DNA of 7,977 nt from an uncultured Ignavibacteria bacterium (GTDB lineage Bacteria > Bacteroidota > Ignavibacteria > Ignavibacteriales > Ignavibacteriaceae), in the NCBI GenBank assembly GCA_937996765.1, contig CALKUG010000187.1:1-7977 (forward strand). Direction: 5' to 3'. The notes under the pieces were generated by a model. It was not told the origin of the DNA and did not search any database. It worked only from the letters and a program-made list of their open reading frames with translations. Shown here piece by piece: positions 1 to 6,680 of this stretch. Positions within the stretch are counted from its first letter, which is position 1. Each line of letters begins with the position of its first letter. The position numbers and the translations under genes are program-made.

Positions 1-1928
1 TCTTGTTGCAACAAGGAGAAAATCATTTACCAATTCATCAACTGGATGAATTAGTCAGAAGCAAACAGGTTAATAAAGAACAAGCCAAAGAGATAGCAAC
101 AAAGTTTAGCGGATATCAAGAAGAATTTGTTGAAGTCTATAAACAGAGTTTAAAGCTCAACAAAGAACTTAAACAGTCGTTAGAAAATCTTGAGCAAAGT
201 GAAGTCGAATCCATTGTTCGTGCAAGTACTTCATCAATAAGAGAAAAGTATGACGATACAAAAATCGCCGCATATTTAGATAGTGTTGAAATTGCGGTGC
301 TTGAGAGTCTTGAGATATTCCGAGGTGTTCATGAAGAACAAGAGGGTTTAACAGCTCAAGATATCACTGATTTACTTGGAGTTTTTGATGTAAACGTTGT
401 GTTAGATAATAGTCAACTAAAAACAGCCCCCGTTTTTGTTGAGCTTTCACCAACGTATCAAAATATATTTGGCACTATTGATAAAGAAGCTGATGATAGA
501 GGTACTTGGTATGCCGATTTCAGACACATTCGCGCCGGTTCATTGCTCAAGGCTAATGGTGGATATTTAGTAATAAATGTGAGTCATTTATTCGAATTTC
601 CCGGTGTTTGGAAAACCTTAAAACGCATACTGAGTAACAGGAAGTTGGAAATACAGGAAAATGCCTCTCCCTACCAAATAGCTCCCGTTTTGTTAAAGCC
701 CGAACCCATAGATATTAACGTAAAGGTAATATTTGTTGGTAGTAGTTACGTGTATAATGTTTTAAGTTCGTACGAAGATGATTTCAAAAAGATTTTTAAA
801 GTTAAAGCTGAGTTCGATTCTGAGCTTGAACGCAATGACGAAATTCTTGTAGAGTATGCCAGAGTGATCAAAAAAATGATTACCGACGAGAATTTACTTG
901 AGTTTAACAGTAAAGCCCTTTCGTATCTGCTTGAGTTGGCTGCCAGGTATGTTGGTAACAGGAACAAACTTTCTGGAAGGTTTTCGGTGTTGGCAGATTT
1001 AGCTCGCGAAGCCGACTATTGGGCTCGTTCTGAAGATTCACCTATTGTTACAGCTGCCTATGTTAAAAAGGCATACGAGGAAGCAAAAGCCCGTTATGGA
1101 CTCTATGAAGAAAAAGTTACCGAAAGTTACCTCAATAACATTATGCTTGTTCAAACTTCGGGCGAAGCGGTTGGACAGGTAAACGGCTTGGTTATTTACG
1201 GCTCGGAGTTTTATGCATTTGGTAAACCAACCAAAATAACCGCAAATGTTGGCATTGGTTCGGGTAATATAATTAACGTAGAACGAGAATCCGGAATGAG
1301 CGGTAAGTCGTTTGATAAAGCAGTGCTGATTATTACCGGTTATTTACGCGAAACATTTGGTCAGGATTTCCCACTCTCCTTTACCGCGAGCATGGTATTT
1401 GAACAATCCTACGGTGGTATTGACGGAGATAGTGCCTCGGCCGCAGAAATGTGTGTTCTCCTTTCGGCACTATCGGGAGTTCCGATAAAGCAAAGTTTGG
1501 CAATAACCGGCTCCTTAAACCAAAAAGGTCAAATACAACCAATTGGGGGCGTAAATGAAAAAATTGAAGGATTCTTCAATATATGTAAGATGCGGGGTTT
1601 AACCGGCGAACAGGGAGTTATAATACCTGTACAAAATCTTTCAGATTTAATGCTGAATGAAGAGGTGATAGAGAGTGTAAAAAAGAAAGAGTTTCATATA
1701 TTTGCTGTTGAACATATTAATGAAGCACTCGAATTGTTTACCGGAGTGCATGTGGGCGTAAAACGTGAAGACGGATCGTACGAACCGGGTACTTTAAGTT
1801 ACTTGGTTGTCGAAAGACTCCGTTCCCTTTTCGAAAAGGCGAGACGCTCACCGGCAAGGGATGATAAAAGAAAAGGGGCACCGGAAAAACAAAATGAAAC
1901 ACCAAAGAAAACTGGAAAGCAAAAATGA
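1..1928 (+). CDS. Lon-related ATP-dependent protease, AAA + S16 peptidase domains, 5' truncated by the window
   Basis: This is the C-terminal 641 residues or so of a Lon-related cytoplasmic ATP-dependent protease (LonB/YcbZ-like, with an insert-bearing AAA module). The TTG at base 3 is only the first possible start. The frame is open to the window edge and the Walker A part is missing, so the true start lies upstream; relatives are roughly 800 residues long. Numbering from base 3, residues 10-110 form a helical, charged insert. The AAA core resumes with an ANGGYLVIN strand (about 184-192), and the sensor-2-like GRFSVLADLAREADYWA helix starts near 325. The S16 protease domain spans about 385-590. 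The catalytic Ser is S477 (DGDSAS) and the Lys is K520 (GGVNEKIEGF). Their 43-residue spacing equals that of E. coli Lon S679/K722. The tail after 605 is Lys/Arg-rich and low in complexity. The stop overlaps the pyk start (ATGA). Family assignment is firm; the substrate is unknown. Confidence 0.93.
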   Translation, partial: LLQQGENHLPIHQLDELVRSKQVNKEQAKEIATKFSGYQEEFVEVYKQSLKLNKELKQSLENLEQSEVESIVRASTSSIREKYDDTKIAAYLDSVEIAVLESLEIFRGVHEEQEGLTAQDITDLLGVFDVNVVLDNSQLKTAPVFVELSPTYQNIFGTIDKEADDRGTWYADFRHIRAGSLLKANGGYLVINVSHLFEFPGVWKTLKRILSNRKLEIQENASPYQIAPVLLKPEPIDINVKVIFVGSSYVYNVLSSYEDDFKKIFKVKAEFDSELERNDEILVEYARVIKKMITDENLLEFNSKALSYLLELAARYVGNRNKLSGRFSVLADLAREADYWARSEDSPIVTAAYVKKAYEEAKARYGLYEEKVTESYLNNIMLVQTSGEAVGQVNGLVIYGSEFYAFGKPTKITANVGIGSGNIINVERESGMSGKSFDKAVLIITGYLRETFGQDFPLSFTASMVFEQSYGGIDGDSASAAEMCVLLSALSGVPIKQSLAITGSLNQKGQIQPIGGVNEKIEGFFNICKMRGLTGEQGVIIPVQNLSDLMLNEEVIESVKKKEFHIFAVEHINEALELFTGVHVGVKREDGSYEPGTLSYLVVERLRSLFEKARRSPARDDKRKGAPEKQNETPKKTGKQK

Positions 1929-3367
1929 CACTGAGATTAGAACGACATCATCACGCAAAAACTAAAATACTTGCAACCTTAGGTCCGGCCACAGGAACAT
2001 CTGAGTGTATTAAAAAACTAATACATGCGGGTATTGATGCCGTAAGGTTGAATTTTTCGCATGGCAGCTACGAAATGTTTGATTCACTTTATCGTGAAAT
2101 ACATCAAGCATGTGTTGAAACATCCTCGCCCTTGGCTGTTTTGGTTGACCTACAAGGACCCAAAATACGCATCGGAAACCTTGCTCAACCATCTTATGAA
2201 ATAAAAGATGGTGACACTCTGGAGATTACCACCGAGGAAGTATTAGGAACCAATGAGAAGGTAAGTACCTCTTACAAGCCGTTACCCAAAGATGCAGAAA
2301 TTGGTGATACCATTCTTATTGATGATGGTTTGATTCGTCTTAAAATTGCGAGCAAAAATGAAACCTCTGTTTTTTGTGAAGTAATTAACGGTGGTATTCT
2401 GAAACCCAAAAAAGGTATGAATCTACCGGGAATGAATCTTTCCACACCCGCGGTTACCGAAAAGGATTATAAGGATATTGAATTTGCTGTAAAGCACCGT
2501 GTAGATTACATCGCGCTCTCTTTTGTGCGTAATGCTCAGGATATTATTGATTTAAAAGACTGGTTGCACAAAAGATATATTGATGTACCGCTGATAGCAA
2601 AAATTGAGAAGCCCGAAGCTCTCAAAAACTTTGAAGAGATACTTCGTGAAGCCGATGGAATAATGGTTGCTCGTGGTGACTTAGGCGTGGAAATGGAACC
2701 ACAAGAGGTACCGATAGTTCAGAAAAAAATTATCAGCAGATGTAACTCAGTTGGTAAAATGGTTATTACTGCTACGCAGATGCTTGAATCCATGATTAAT
2801 AACCCCGTCCCCACGCGTGCTGAAGCTTCAGATGTAGCAAACGCAGTTTGGGATGGTACCGATGCTGTTATGCTCAGTGGTGAAACTTCGGTAGGTAAAT
2901 ATCCATTCAAAGCAGTTGAAATAATGGATGATATTGTAACTGTAGCAGAAAGCAATATCAGCTTAAAACGCGTAATTGAATACGATGAGCTCACCAACTT
3001 TGAAGAACGTTTATTCGATTCTGTGAACAAAGGTATTGTGCTAATTGCGGAACAGACAAAAGCTGCCGCTATCGTAGTAGTAACTAAAAAAGGCAGAACA
3101 GCTCACAATTTAGCAAAGTATCGGCCTAATGCTCGCATTATTGCGCTTTCAGATGATTTCGAGACTTTAAACAATTTGATGTTGCGTTGGGGTGTTACTT
3201 CGGTATTTGCCCCTGATCTTAACAAAAGTAAAATCAGACCTGAATTAGTAAAACGGATTTTGCTTGAAAATAACATATTAAAACTGGGTGATGTTTTTGT
3301 TATTGCAACGGGAGCACCTCTTAGCGATCAAAGTAGGCAAAACGTTTTACACATAGATGTTATGTAG
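1925..3367 (+). CDS. pyk: Pyruvate kinase
   Basis: Cytoplasmic pyruvate kinase, which converts phosphoenolpyruvate and ADP to pyruvate and ATP in the last step of glycolysis. Its 480 residues match the usual bacterial length, so it is complete. Visible motifs are KTKILATLGPAT (12-23), RLNFSHG (41-47, PEP and monovalent-cation region), LQGPKIRIG (76-84), AKIEKPEAL (226-234) with catalytic K227 and metal ligand E229, ARGDLGVE (249-256) with D252, and ITATQMLESM (281-290) with T283. The PTRAEASDVANAV signature and a regulatory C-terminal alpha/beta domain (about 365-480) follow. Residues L76, Q77, K80 and I83 are those of the potassium-independent group (Lys at the rabbit E117 position). The ATG overlaps the upstream protease stop by four bases (ATGA), with only a weak GGAAAG upstream, so translational coupling is likely. 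The three histidines at 8-10 are a chance N-terminal feature. Confidence 0.97.
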   Translation: MTLRLERHHHAKTKILATLGPATGTSECIKKLIHAGIDAVRLNFSHGSYEMFDSLYREIHQACVETSSPLAVLVDLQGPKIRIGNLAQPSYEIKDGDTLEITTEEVLGTNEKVSTSYKPLPKDAEIGDTILIDDGLIRLKIASKNETSVFCEVINGGILKPKKGMNLPGMNLSTPAVTEKDYKDIEFAVKHRVDYIALSFVRNAQDIIDLKDWLHKRYIDVPLIAKIEKPEALKNFEEILREADGIMVARGDLGVEMEPQEVPIVQKKIISRCNSVGKMVITATQMLESMINNPVPTRAEASDVANAVWDGTDAVMLSGETSVGKYPFKAVEIMDDIVTVAESNISLKRVIEYDELTNFEERLFDSVNKGIVLIAEQTKAAAIVVVTKKGRTAHNLAKYRPNARIIALSDDFETLNNLMLRWGVTSVFAPDLNKSKIRPELVKRILLENNILKLGDVFVIATGAPLSDQSRQNVLHIDVM

Positions 3368-3370
3368 TAT

Positions 3371-4393
3371 ATGAAGCCAGCTCCGTATGTAGCCAAGTGG
3401 TGGGAGAAAGCAGACAACGGTAAACTGCTCTGTACTTTGTGTCCCAGACTGTGCACCATTGGTGAAGGCCAAAGAGGTTTTTGTTATGTTAGAATTAACA
3501 AAGACGGAATTTTATATAGTGAGGGTTACGGTACAAGTTCGGGATTTGCGGTTGACCCAATAGAAAAAAAACCGCTCTTCCATTTTTTACCGGGTTCTTC
3601 GATTCTGAGCTTTGGTACAGTTGGTTGTAATCTCGGTTGTAAATTCTGTCAAAATCATTCAATTAGTAAGATAGAAAACGGCTATTCCGAACTCCTAAAA
3701 GTGACTCCCGAAAACATTATTGAACTTTCTCAAAAAACAGGTTCTCCCTCAGTTGCAATAACGTATAACGATCCCGTCATTATCGGAGAGTTTGTAGCCG
3801 ATATTGCCTACGAAGCCCATTTACAACAAATAAATACGGTACTTGTAACTGCCGGTTACATAAACGAAAAAGCTCGTGAAAATGTTTTCCGCTTTGTTAA
3901 AGCCGCTAATGTTGATTTAAAGGGTTTTACAGAATCGTTTTATCGTGAATATACAGGAACCCATCTGCAGCCCATTCTTGAAACATTATTATGGCTAAGA
4001 CACAAAACCAATATATGGTTTGAAATCACTACGTTACTAATACCCGGTGTAAATGATAGTGACTCCGAAATCATTGCAGAATGTGAGTGGATTCTTGAAC
4101 ATTTAGGTTCAGATGTTCCCTTACATTTTACTTCATTTCACCCTGATTACAAAATGAAGAATTACCCGAGTACCGAGGTTGCAACTATTATGCGTGCAGA
4201 ATCACTTGCCAAGCTGGTGGGTTTGCACTATGTGTATGGAGGCAACGTACACAATACTGAGTTACAAACAACTTTTTGTTCAAGCTGTGGTGAGCCACTT
4301 ATTGTACGTGATTGGCATAGCGTACTCACCGATACCATGGTGCACGGCACCTGTCCTCATTGCAGCATGATTATACCCGGGGTGTTTAATTGA
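3371..4393 (+). CDS. amrS: AmmeMemoRadiSam-system radical SAM enzyme (AmrS-like, COG1180)
   Basis: A radical SAM protein of 340 residues resembling pyruvate formate-lyase activating enzymes, in the subgroup usually found with Memo-like and AMMECR1 proteins. The N-terminal part carries C21-x2-C24-x3-C28 and C38 (CTLCPRLC, then GFC), a typical extra cysteine module of this family. The family signature AVDPIEKKPLFHF (60-72) precedes FGTVGCNLGCKFCQNHS (81-97), where C86, C90 and C93 (Cx3Cx2C) bind the SAM [4Fe-4S] cluster. The TIM-barrel core reaches about 290 (VDLKGF 181-186, LIPGVND 223-229). A C-terminal zinc-ribbon-like module has C303, C306, C328 and C331. The natural substrate is not something I can state. 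The ATG lies three bases after the pyk stop with no Shine-Dalgarno sequence, so it is probably read by coupling. Neither a Memo nor an AMMECR1 gene is in the window, although AMMECR1 fusions and separate loci are both known. Confidence 0.88.
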   Translation: MKPAPYVAKWWEKADNGKLLCTLCPRLCTIGEGQRGFCYVRINKDGILYSEGYGTSSGFAVDPIEKKPLFHFLPGSSILSFGTVGCNLGCKFCQNHSISKIENGYSELLKVTPENIIELSQKTGSPSVAITYNDPVIIGEFVADIAYEAHLQQINTVLVTAGYINEKARENVFRFVKAANVDLKGFTESFYREYTGTHLQPILETLLWLRHKTNIWFEITTLLIPGVNDSDSEIIAECEWILEHLGSDVPLHFTSFHPDYKMKNYPSTEVATIMRAESLAKLVGLHYVYGGNVHNTELQTTFCSSCGEPLIVRDWHSVLTDTMVHGTCPHCSMIIPGVFN

Positions 4394-5163
4394 GTTTAGA
4401 AAAAATTAAAATATCGGTAGTTATTCCTGCTAAAAACGAGGAAAAAAATATTGCTCGTTGTTTGCAAGGACTCAATCAATTTGCAGATGAGGTGATTGTT
4501 TTAATAGATAGCACCACTACAGATAACACGGCTTCAGTAGCAAACACTTTTCCGTTCGCAACGGTAAAGATTGTGGAGTGGGAGGGATTTGCAAAGACCA
4601 AACAAAAGGGATTTGATTCCGCAAAAAACGACTGGATATTTTGGTTGGATGCAGATGAAGCGGTAACTCCTGATTTAATTAAGGAACTTATCAGCTTTAA
4701 AAGCGCTGTGCCAAGCTATAAGCTATATAGTGTTCCTCGTAAAGCGTATTTTTTAGGTAAGTGGATTCAATATAGCGGATGGTACCCCGGAAGGGTAACG
4801 CGATTATTCGACCGACGGTTTGTGAAAATGAGTGATCACGATGTGCATGAAAAACTTATTTGCGATTCGCCCACCGGGGAGCTACAATATCCTCTCGATC
4901 ATTTTACCGACCCTTCTGTAGAGCACTATTTTCAAAAATTTAATAGCTATACCACACTTGCCGCAAAAGAGTTAGCAAATCGGGGAAAAACGGTCACGGT
5001 ATTTACAGCATTTTTACGCGGACTTTTTGCCTTTGTGAAAATGTTTGTAATAAAGCGCGGATTCCTTGATGGGTCAAGGGGATTTATACTTGCGGTATTC
5101 TCTGCAAATTATGTTTTTACAAAGTATGTAAAACTTTTCGAAATGAACACGGAAAACAAGTGA
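4390..5163 (+). CDS. Family 2 glycosyltransferase, LPS-core (WaaE-like)
   Basis: A GT-A fold glycosyltransferase (GT2) of 257 residues, probably acting at the cytoplasmic face of the inner membrane on LPS core or another envelope glycan. SVVIPAKNEEKNIARCL (9-25) is the nucleotide-sugar binding start. VLIDSTTTDNT (37-47) follows, and WLDADEAVTPDL (85-96) gives the metal-binding D87-A-D89. The region LGKWIQYSGWYPGRVTRLFD (122-141), followed by DVHEKL (151-156), is characteristic of the WaaE/KdtX beta-glucosyltransferase-like group. A hydrophobic, aromatic C-terminal stretch (about 203-245, with GFLDGSRGF) probably associates with the membrane. The start is TTG, sharing TTGA with the amrS stop; no in-frame ATG lies close by and the VVIP strand begins only nine residues later, so TTG is the best start. 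The donor and acceptor sugars cannot be read from the sequence. Confidence 0.88.
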   Translation: MSLEKIKISVVIPAKNEEKNIARCLQGLNQFADEVIVLIDSTTTDNTASVANTFPFATVKIVEWEGFAKTKQKGFDSAKNDWIFWLDADEAVTPDLIKELISFKSAVPSYKLYSVPRKAYFLGKWIQYSGWYPGRVTRLFDRRFVKMSDHDVHEKLICDSPTGELQYPLDHFTDPSVEHYFQKFNSYTTLAAKELANRGKTVTVFTAFLRGLFAFVKMFVIKRGFLDGSRGFILAVFSANYVFTKYVKLFEMNTENK

Positions 5164-6044
5164 AACAAGTGAAGCGTATTGGTGTAATTGGGAATACAAC
5201 CAAGGAGAATATAGGCGACATAATAACACAACTATTGCAGCATTGTATTGAGTTTAATATCGAGGTAGTTCTCTGTGAATCGTTACAACAATATGTTTCA
5301 GATGAAATAAAAACGAACGGTATATTTAAAAACTCTTCACTCCTTTGCGGAACCGGAGATGTAATTGTCTCGATAGGTGGAGATGGCACCATGCTCAGTT
5401 CGTCGTTTACTGCTTTGAGGTTTGCGACTCCAATCATAGGGGTTAATTACGGCAAGTTAGGTTTTTTAGCAGAAATTGAAACCTCACAACTTCGTGAACT
5501 TGTTCGTGCTTTGGCAACAGGAGATTACACAATCGAAGAGCGGATGGTGCTTTCGGGGATTGTAAAAGGAAGCGAGCAACGTTTACATGCAATTAACGAT
5601 TTGGTTATCGAGCGCGGCATTTACCCAAAAATGATTGAACTCAATATCTCAGTGGATGATGCGCCTGTGTGTTCGTTTATGGCAGATGGACTCATCCTCT
5701 CAACTCCAACCGGTTCAACCGGTTACTCGCTCTCGGTGGGTGGACCCGTTGTAATGCCCGATGCAGGGGTTATTACTTTAAGTCCGATTAGTGCTCACTC
5801 ATTAACAATGCGTCCTTTAATTATATCTCAGCATCATAAGGTCTCGGTATCAATTCCGCTTATGCCCGAAACAATTCAGATTAACTGCGATGGGCAACGC
5901 GTAAAAACTTACCCAACTCCCGCAACCATAGAAATTGAAATCGCAAAAGAATCGGTTCAGTTGATTAAACTTCGCGAATCCCATTACTTTGAAACTTTGC
6001 GCAAAAAGTTGTTTTGGGGTATTGATGCCAGAAAGGTCAGATAG
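5160..6044 (+). CDS. nadK: NAD kinase
   Basis: NAD kinase phosphorylates NAD to NADP in the cytoplasm, using ATP or polyphosphate, and so sets the NADPH pool. The 294-residue length is normal. Motifs in order: IGVIGN (7-12), SIGGDGTML (71-79) with the GGDGT phosphoryl-transfer motif and catalytic D75, GVNYGKLGFLAE (94-105), AINDLVIERG (144-153) with the N146-D147 NAD-binding pair, ADGLILSTPTGSTGYSLSVG (175-194), and DGQ (244-246). The C-terminal FETLRKKLFWG (277-287) fits NAD kinases of the Bacteroidota/Chlorobiota type. The GTG start shares GTGA with the glycosyltransferase stop; a second GTG three codons on is possible but lacks the overlap. Only a weak GGAA precedes it, so coupling to the upstream gene is likely. 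Confidence 0.96.
   Translation: MKQVKRIGVIGNTTKENIGDIITQLLQHCIEFNIEVVLCESLQQYVSDEIKTNGIFKNSSLLCGTGDVIVSIGGDGTMLSSSFTALRFATPIIGVNYGKLGFLAEIETSQLRELVRALATGDYTIEERMVLSGIVKGSEQRLHAINDLVIERGIYPKMIELNISVDDAPVCSFMADGLILSTPTGSTGYSLSVGGPVVMPDAGVITLSPISAHSLTMRPLIISQHHKVSVSIPLMPETIQINCDGQRVKTYPTPATIEIEIAKESVQLIKLRESHYFETLRKKLFWGIDARKVR
6032..6037 (+). promoter_or_regulatory. Shine-Dalgarno-like AAAGGT fixing the start of the thioredoxin-like gene
   Basis: AAAGGT lies inside the last nadK codons, with eight bases between it and the ATG at 6046. It is one of the clearer ribosome-binding sequences on the plus strand. It supports the ATG at 6046 over the in-frame ATG at 5989, which would add 19 residues read from within nadK in another frame and bury the signal peptide. 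Confidence 0.5.
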
Positions 6045-6045
6045 T

Positions 6046-6576
6046 ATGAAGTACATGTTTTTTATTATTGCTCTTATTTCATTGTTTAATGGACAACACT
6101 ATTCACAGGAAAATAATACGATCAATATGAAAATACTTGATGAAAAATCCGGACGCGAAATATTGTTTGGAGAGTGTAGCAGAGATGCGTTTAAGGATAC
6201 CGCCTTTTCAAGCTGGTGGAATGAAGAATACCTTAACTACACACCCAATAAAGCAGATATGGATGATTTAAAAGCTTTGATAACAGATCAATCCATACTT
6301 ATAGTATTTGGTACCTGGTGTGGAGATAGCAGAAGAGAATTACCAAGATTTTTTAGAATTATTGATGAGATAGGGGTTAAAGAGAGTAGTATTAAGTTGG
6401 TTGCGGTGGATAGGAATAAAGTAGCCGATAAAGGTCAAACCGAGGGGTTGTCAATAAAATATGTTCCAACCTTTATCGTGTATTCCGCCGGAGTAGAACT
6501 CGGCAGAATTATCGAAACCCCCGAAGCAACATTAGAGCAAGATTTAATAAACATTCTCTATGGAATGAAAAAGTAG
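6046..6576 (+). CDS. Exported thioredoxin-like protein with a CxxS (WCGDS) active site
   Basis: A thioredoxin-fold protein of 176 residues. Residues 1-20 (MKYMFFIIALISLFNGQHYS) look like a short Sec signal peptide with one lysine and a hydrophobic core, so a periplasmic location is inferred; there is no lipobox. The thioredoxin core is ILIVFGTWCGDSRRELPRF (84-102), then LVAVDRN (118-124) and the cis-proline strand YVPTFIVY (139-146, P141). The usual second active-site cysteine is Ser (C92-G-D-S95), a form common in Bacteroidota-type small thioredoxins. Such a single-cysteine site fits mixed-disulfide, isomerase or glutathione-type chemistry better than full dithiol reduction. C44 is the only other cysteine. 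The ATG lies one base after the nadK stop; the upstream ATG at 5989 is rejected. It is the last gene of the chain. The redox partner is unknown. Confidence 0.82.
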   Translation: MKYMFFIIALISLFNGQHYSQENNTINMKILDEKSGREILFGECSRDAFKDTAFSSWWNEEYLNYTPNKADMDDLKALITDQSILIVFGTWCGDSRRELPRFFRIIDEIGVKESSIKLVAVDRNKVADKGQTEGLSIKYVPTFIVYSAGVELGRIIETPEATLEQDLINILYGMKK

Positions 6577-6591
6577 GAAAGTCGGGGGGGA

Positions 6592-6619
6592 TGAATAGTG
6601 AATAGGGAATAATGAATAA
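6592..6619. repeat. Four tandem heptamers, consensus TGAATAR
   Basis: Four direct 7-base units stand head to tail: TGAATAG, TGAATAG, GGAATAA, TGAATAA. They directly follow a run of seven G (6584-6590) plus one A, all within the convergent intergenic gap. The units carry in-frame stop codons and no coding potential. They look like a short sequence repeat, possibly the remnant of a repeat family dispersed in intergenic regions of the genome, but this cannot be tested within the window. Confidence 0.6.
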
Positions 6620-6621
6620 TT

Positions 6622-6653
6622 AAAAACAGGACTCAATTCTCTCTCTGTCCTAT
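6622..6653 (-). terminator. Putative intrinsic terminator of the kamA unit
   Basis: Read on the minus strand, ATAGGAC pairs with GTCCTGT (seven pairs, one of them T-G) around a 14-base purine-rich loop. A T tract (GTTTTTAATT) follows directly. It begins about 27 bases after the kamA stop. The stem is short and the loop long, so it is weak. On the plus strand the same hairpin lacks a T tract, so it would not end the thioredoxin-gene transcript. Confidence 0.4.
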
Positions 6654-6669
6654 GTTCACTGACCTATGT
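6649..6669. repeat. Repeated heptamer CCTATGT with 14-base period
   Basis: CCTATGT occurs at 6649-6655 and again at 6663-6669, exactly two heptamer lengths apart, with TCACTGA between. A further CCTA follows at 6670. The first copy overlaps the 3' arm of the putative kamA terminator. The 7-base period matches the TGAATAR array about 30 bases upstream, suggesting one composite intergenic repeat element. With only two full copies, chance is not excluded. Confidence 0.45.
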
Positions 6670-6680
6670 CCTAAAAAGAG

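Noticed and set aside
3..5. TTG at base 3 as the true start of the Lon-related protease
   Set aside because: The frame is open to the window edge, the first residues already resemble internal family sequence, and the Walker A region would be missing.
2719..3030. Minus-strand open frame of 103 codons inside pyk
   Set aside because: It is a shadow of the highly conserved pyruvate kinase core; the Ser-rich translation is typical of antisense reading.
5117..5437. Minus-strand open frame of 106 codons
   Set aside because: It lies opposite the end of the glycosyltransferase gene and the start of nadK, both with conserved motifs, and its translation shows no recognisable domain.
5989..6045. An upstream in-frame ATG extending the thioredoxin-like protein by 19 residues
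   Set aside because: It would overlap nadK by 56 bases and place a non-conserved, charged stretch before an evident signal peptide. The ATG at 6046 has AAAGGT at a good distance and follows the nadK stop by one base.
6577..6680. An intrinsic terminator for the plus-strand chain in the convergent gap
   Set aside because: The only hairpin seen has its T tract on the minus-strand side, and no GC-rich stem followed by T residues is seen after the thioredoxin-like gene on the plus strand.
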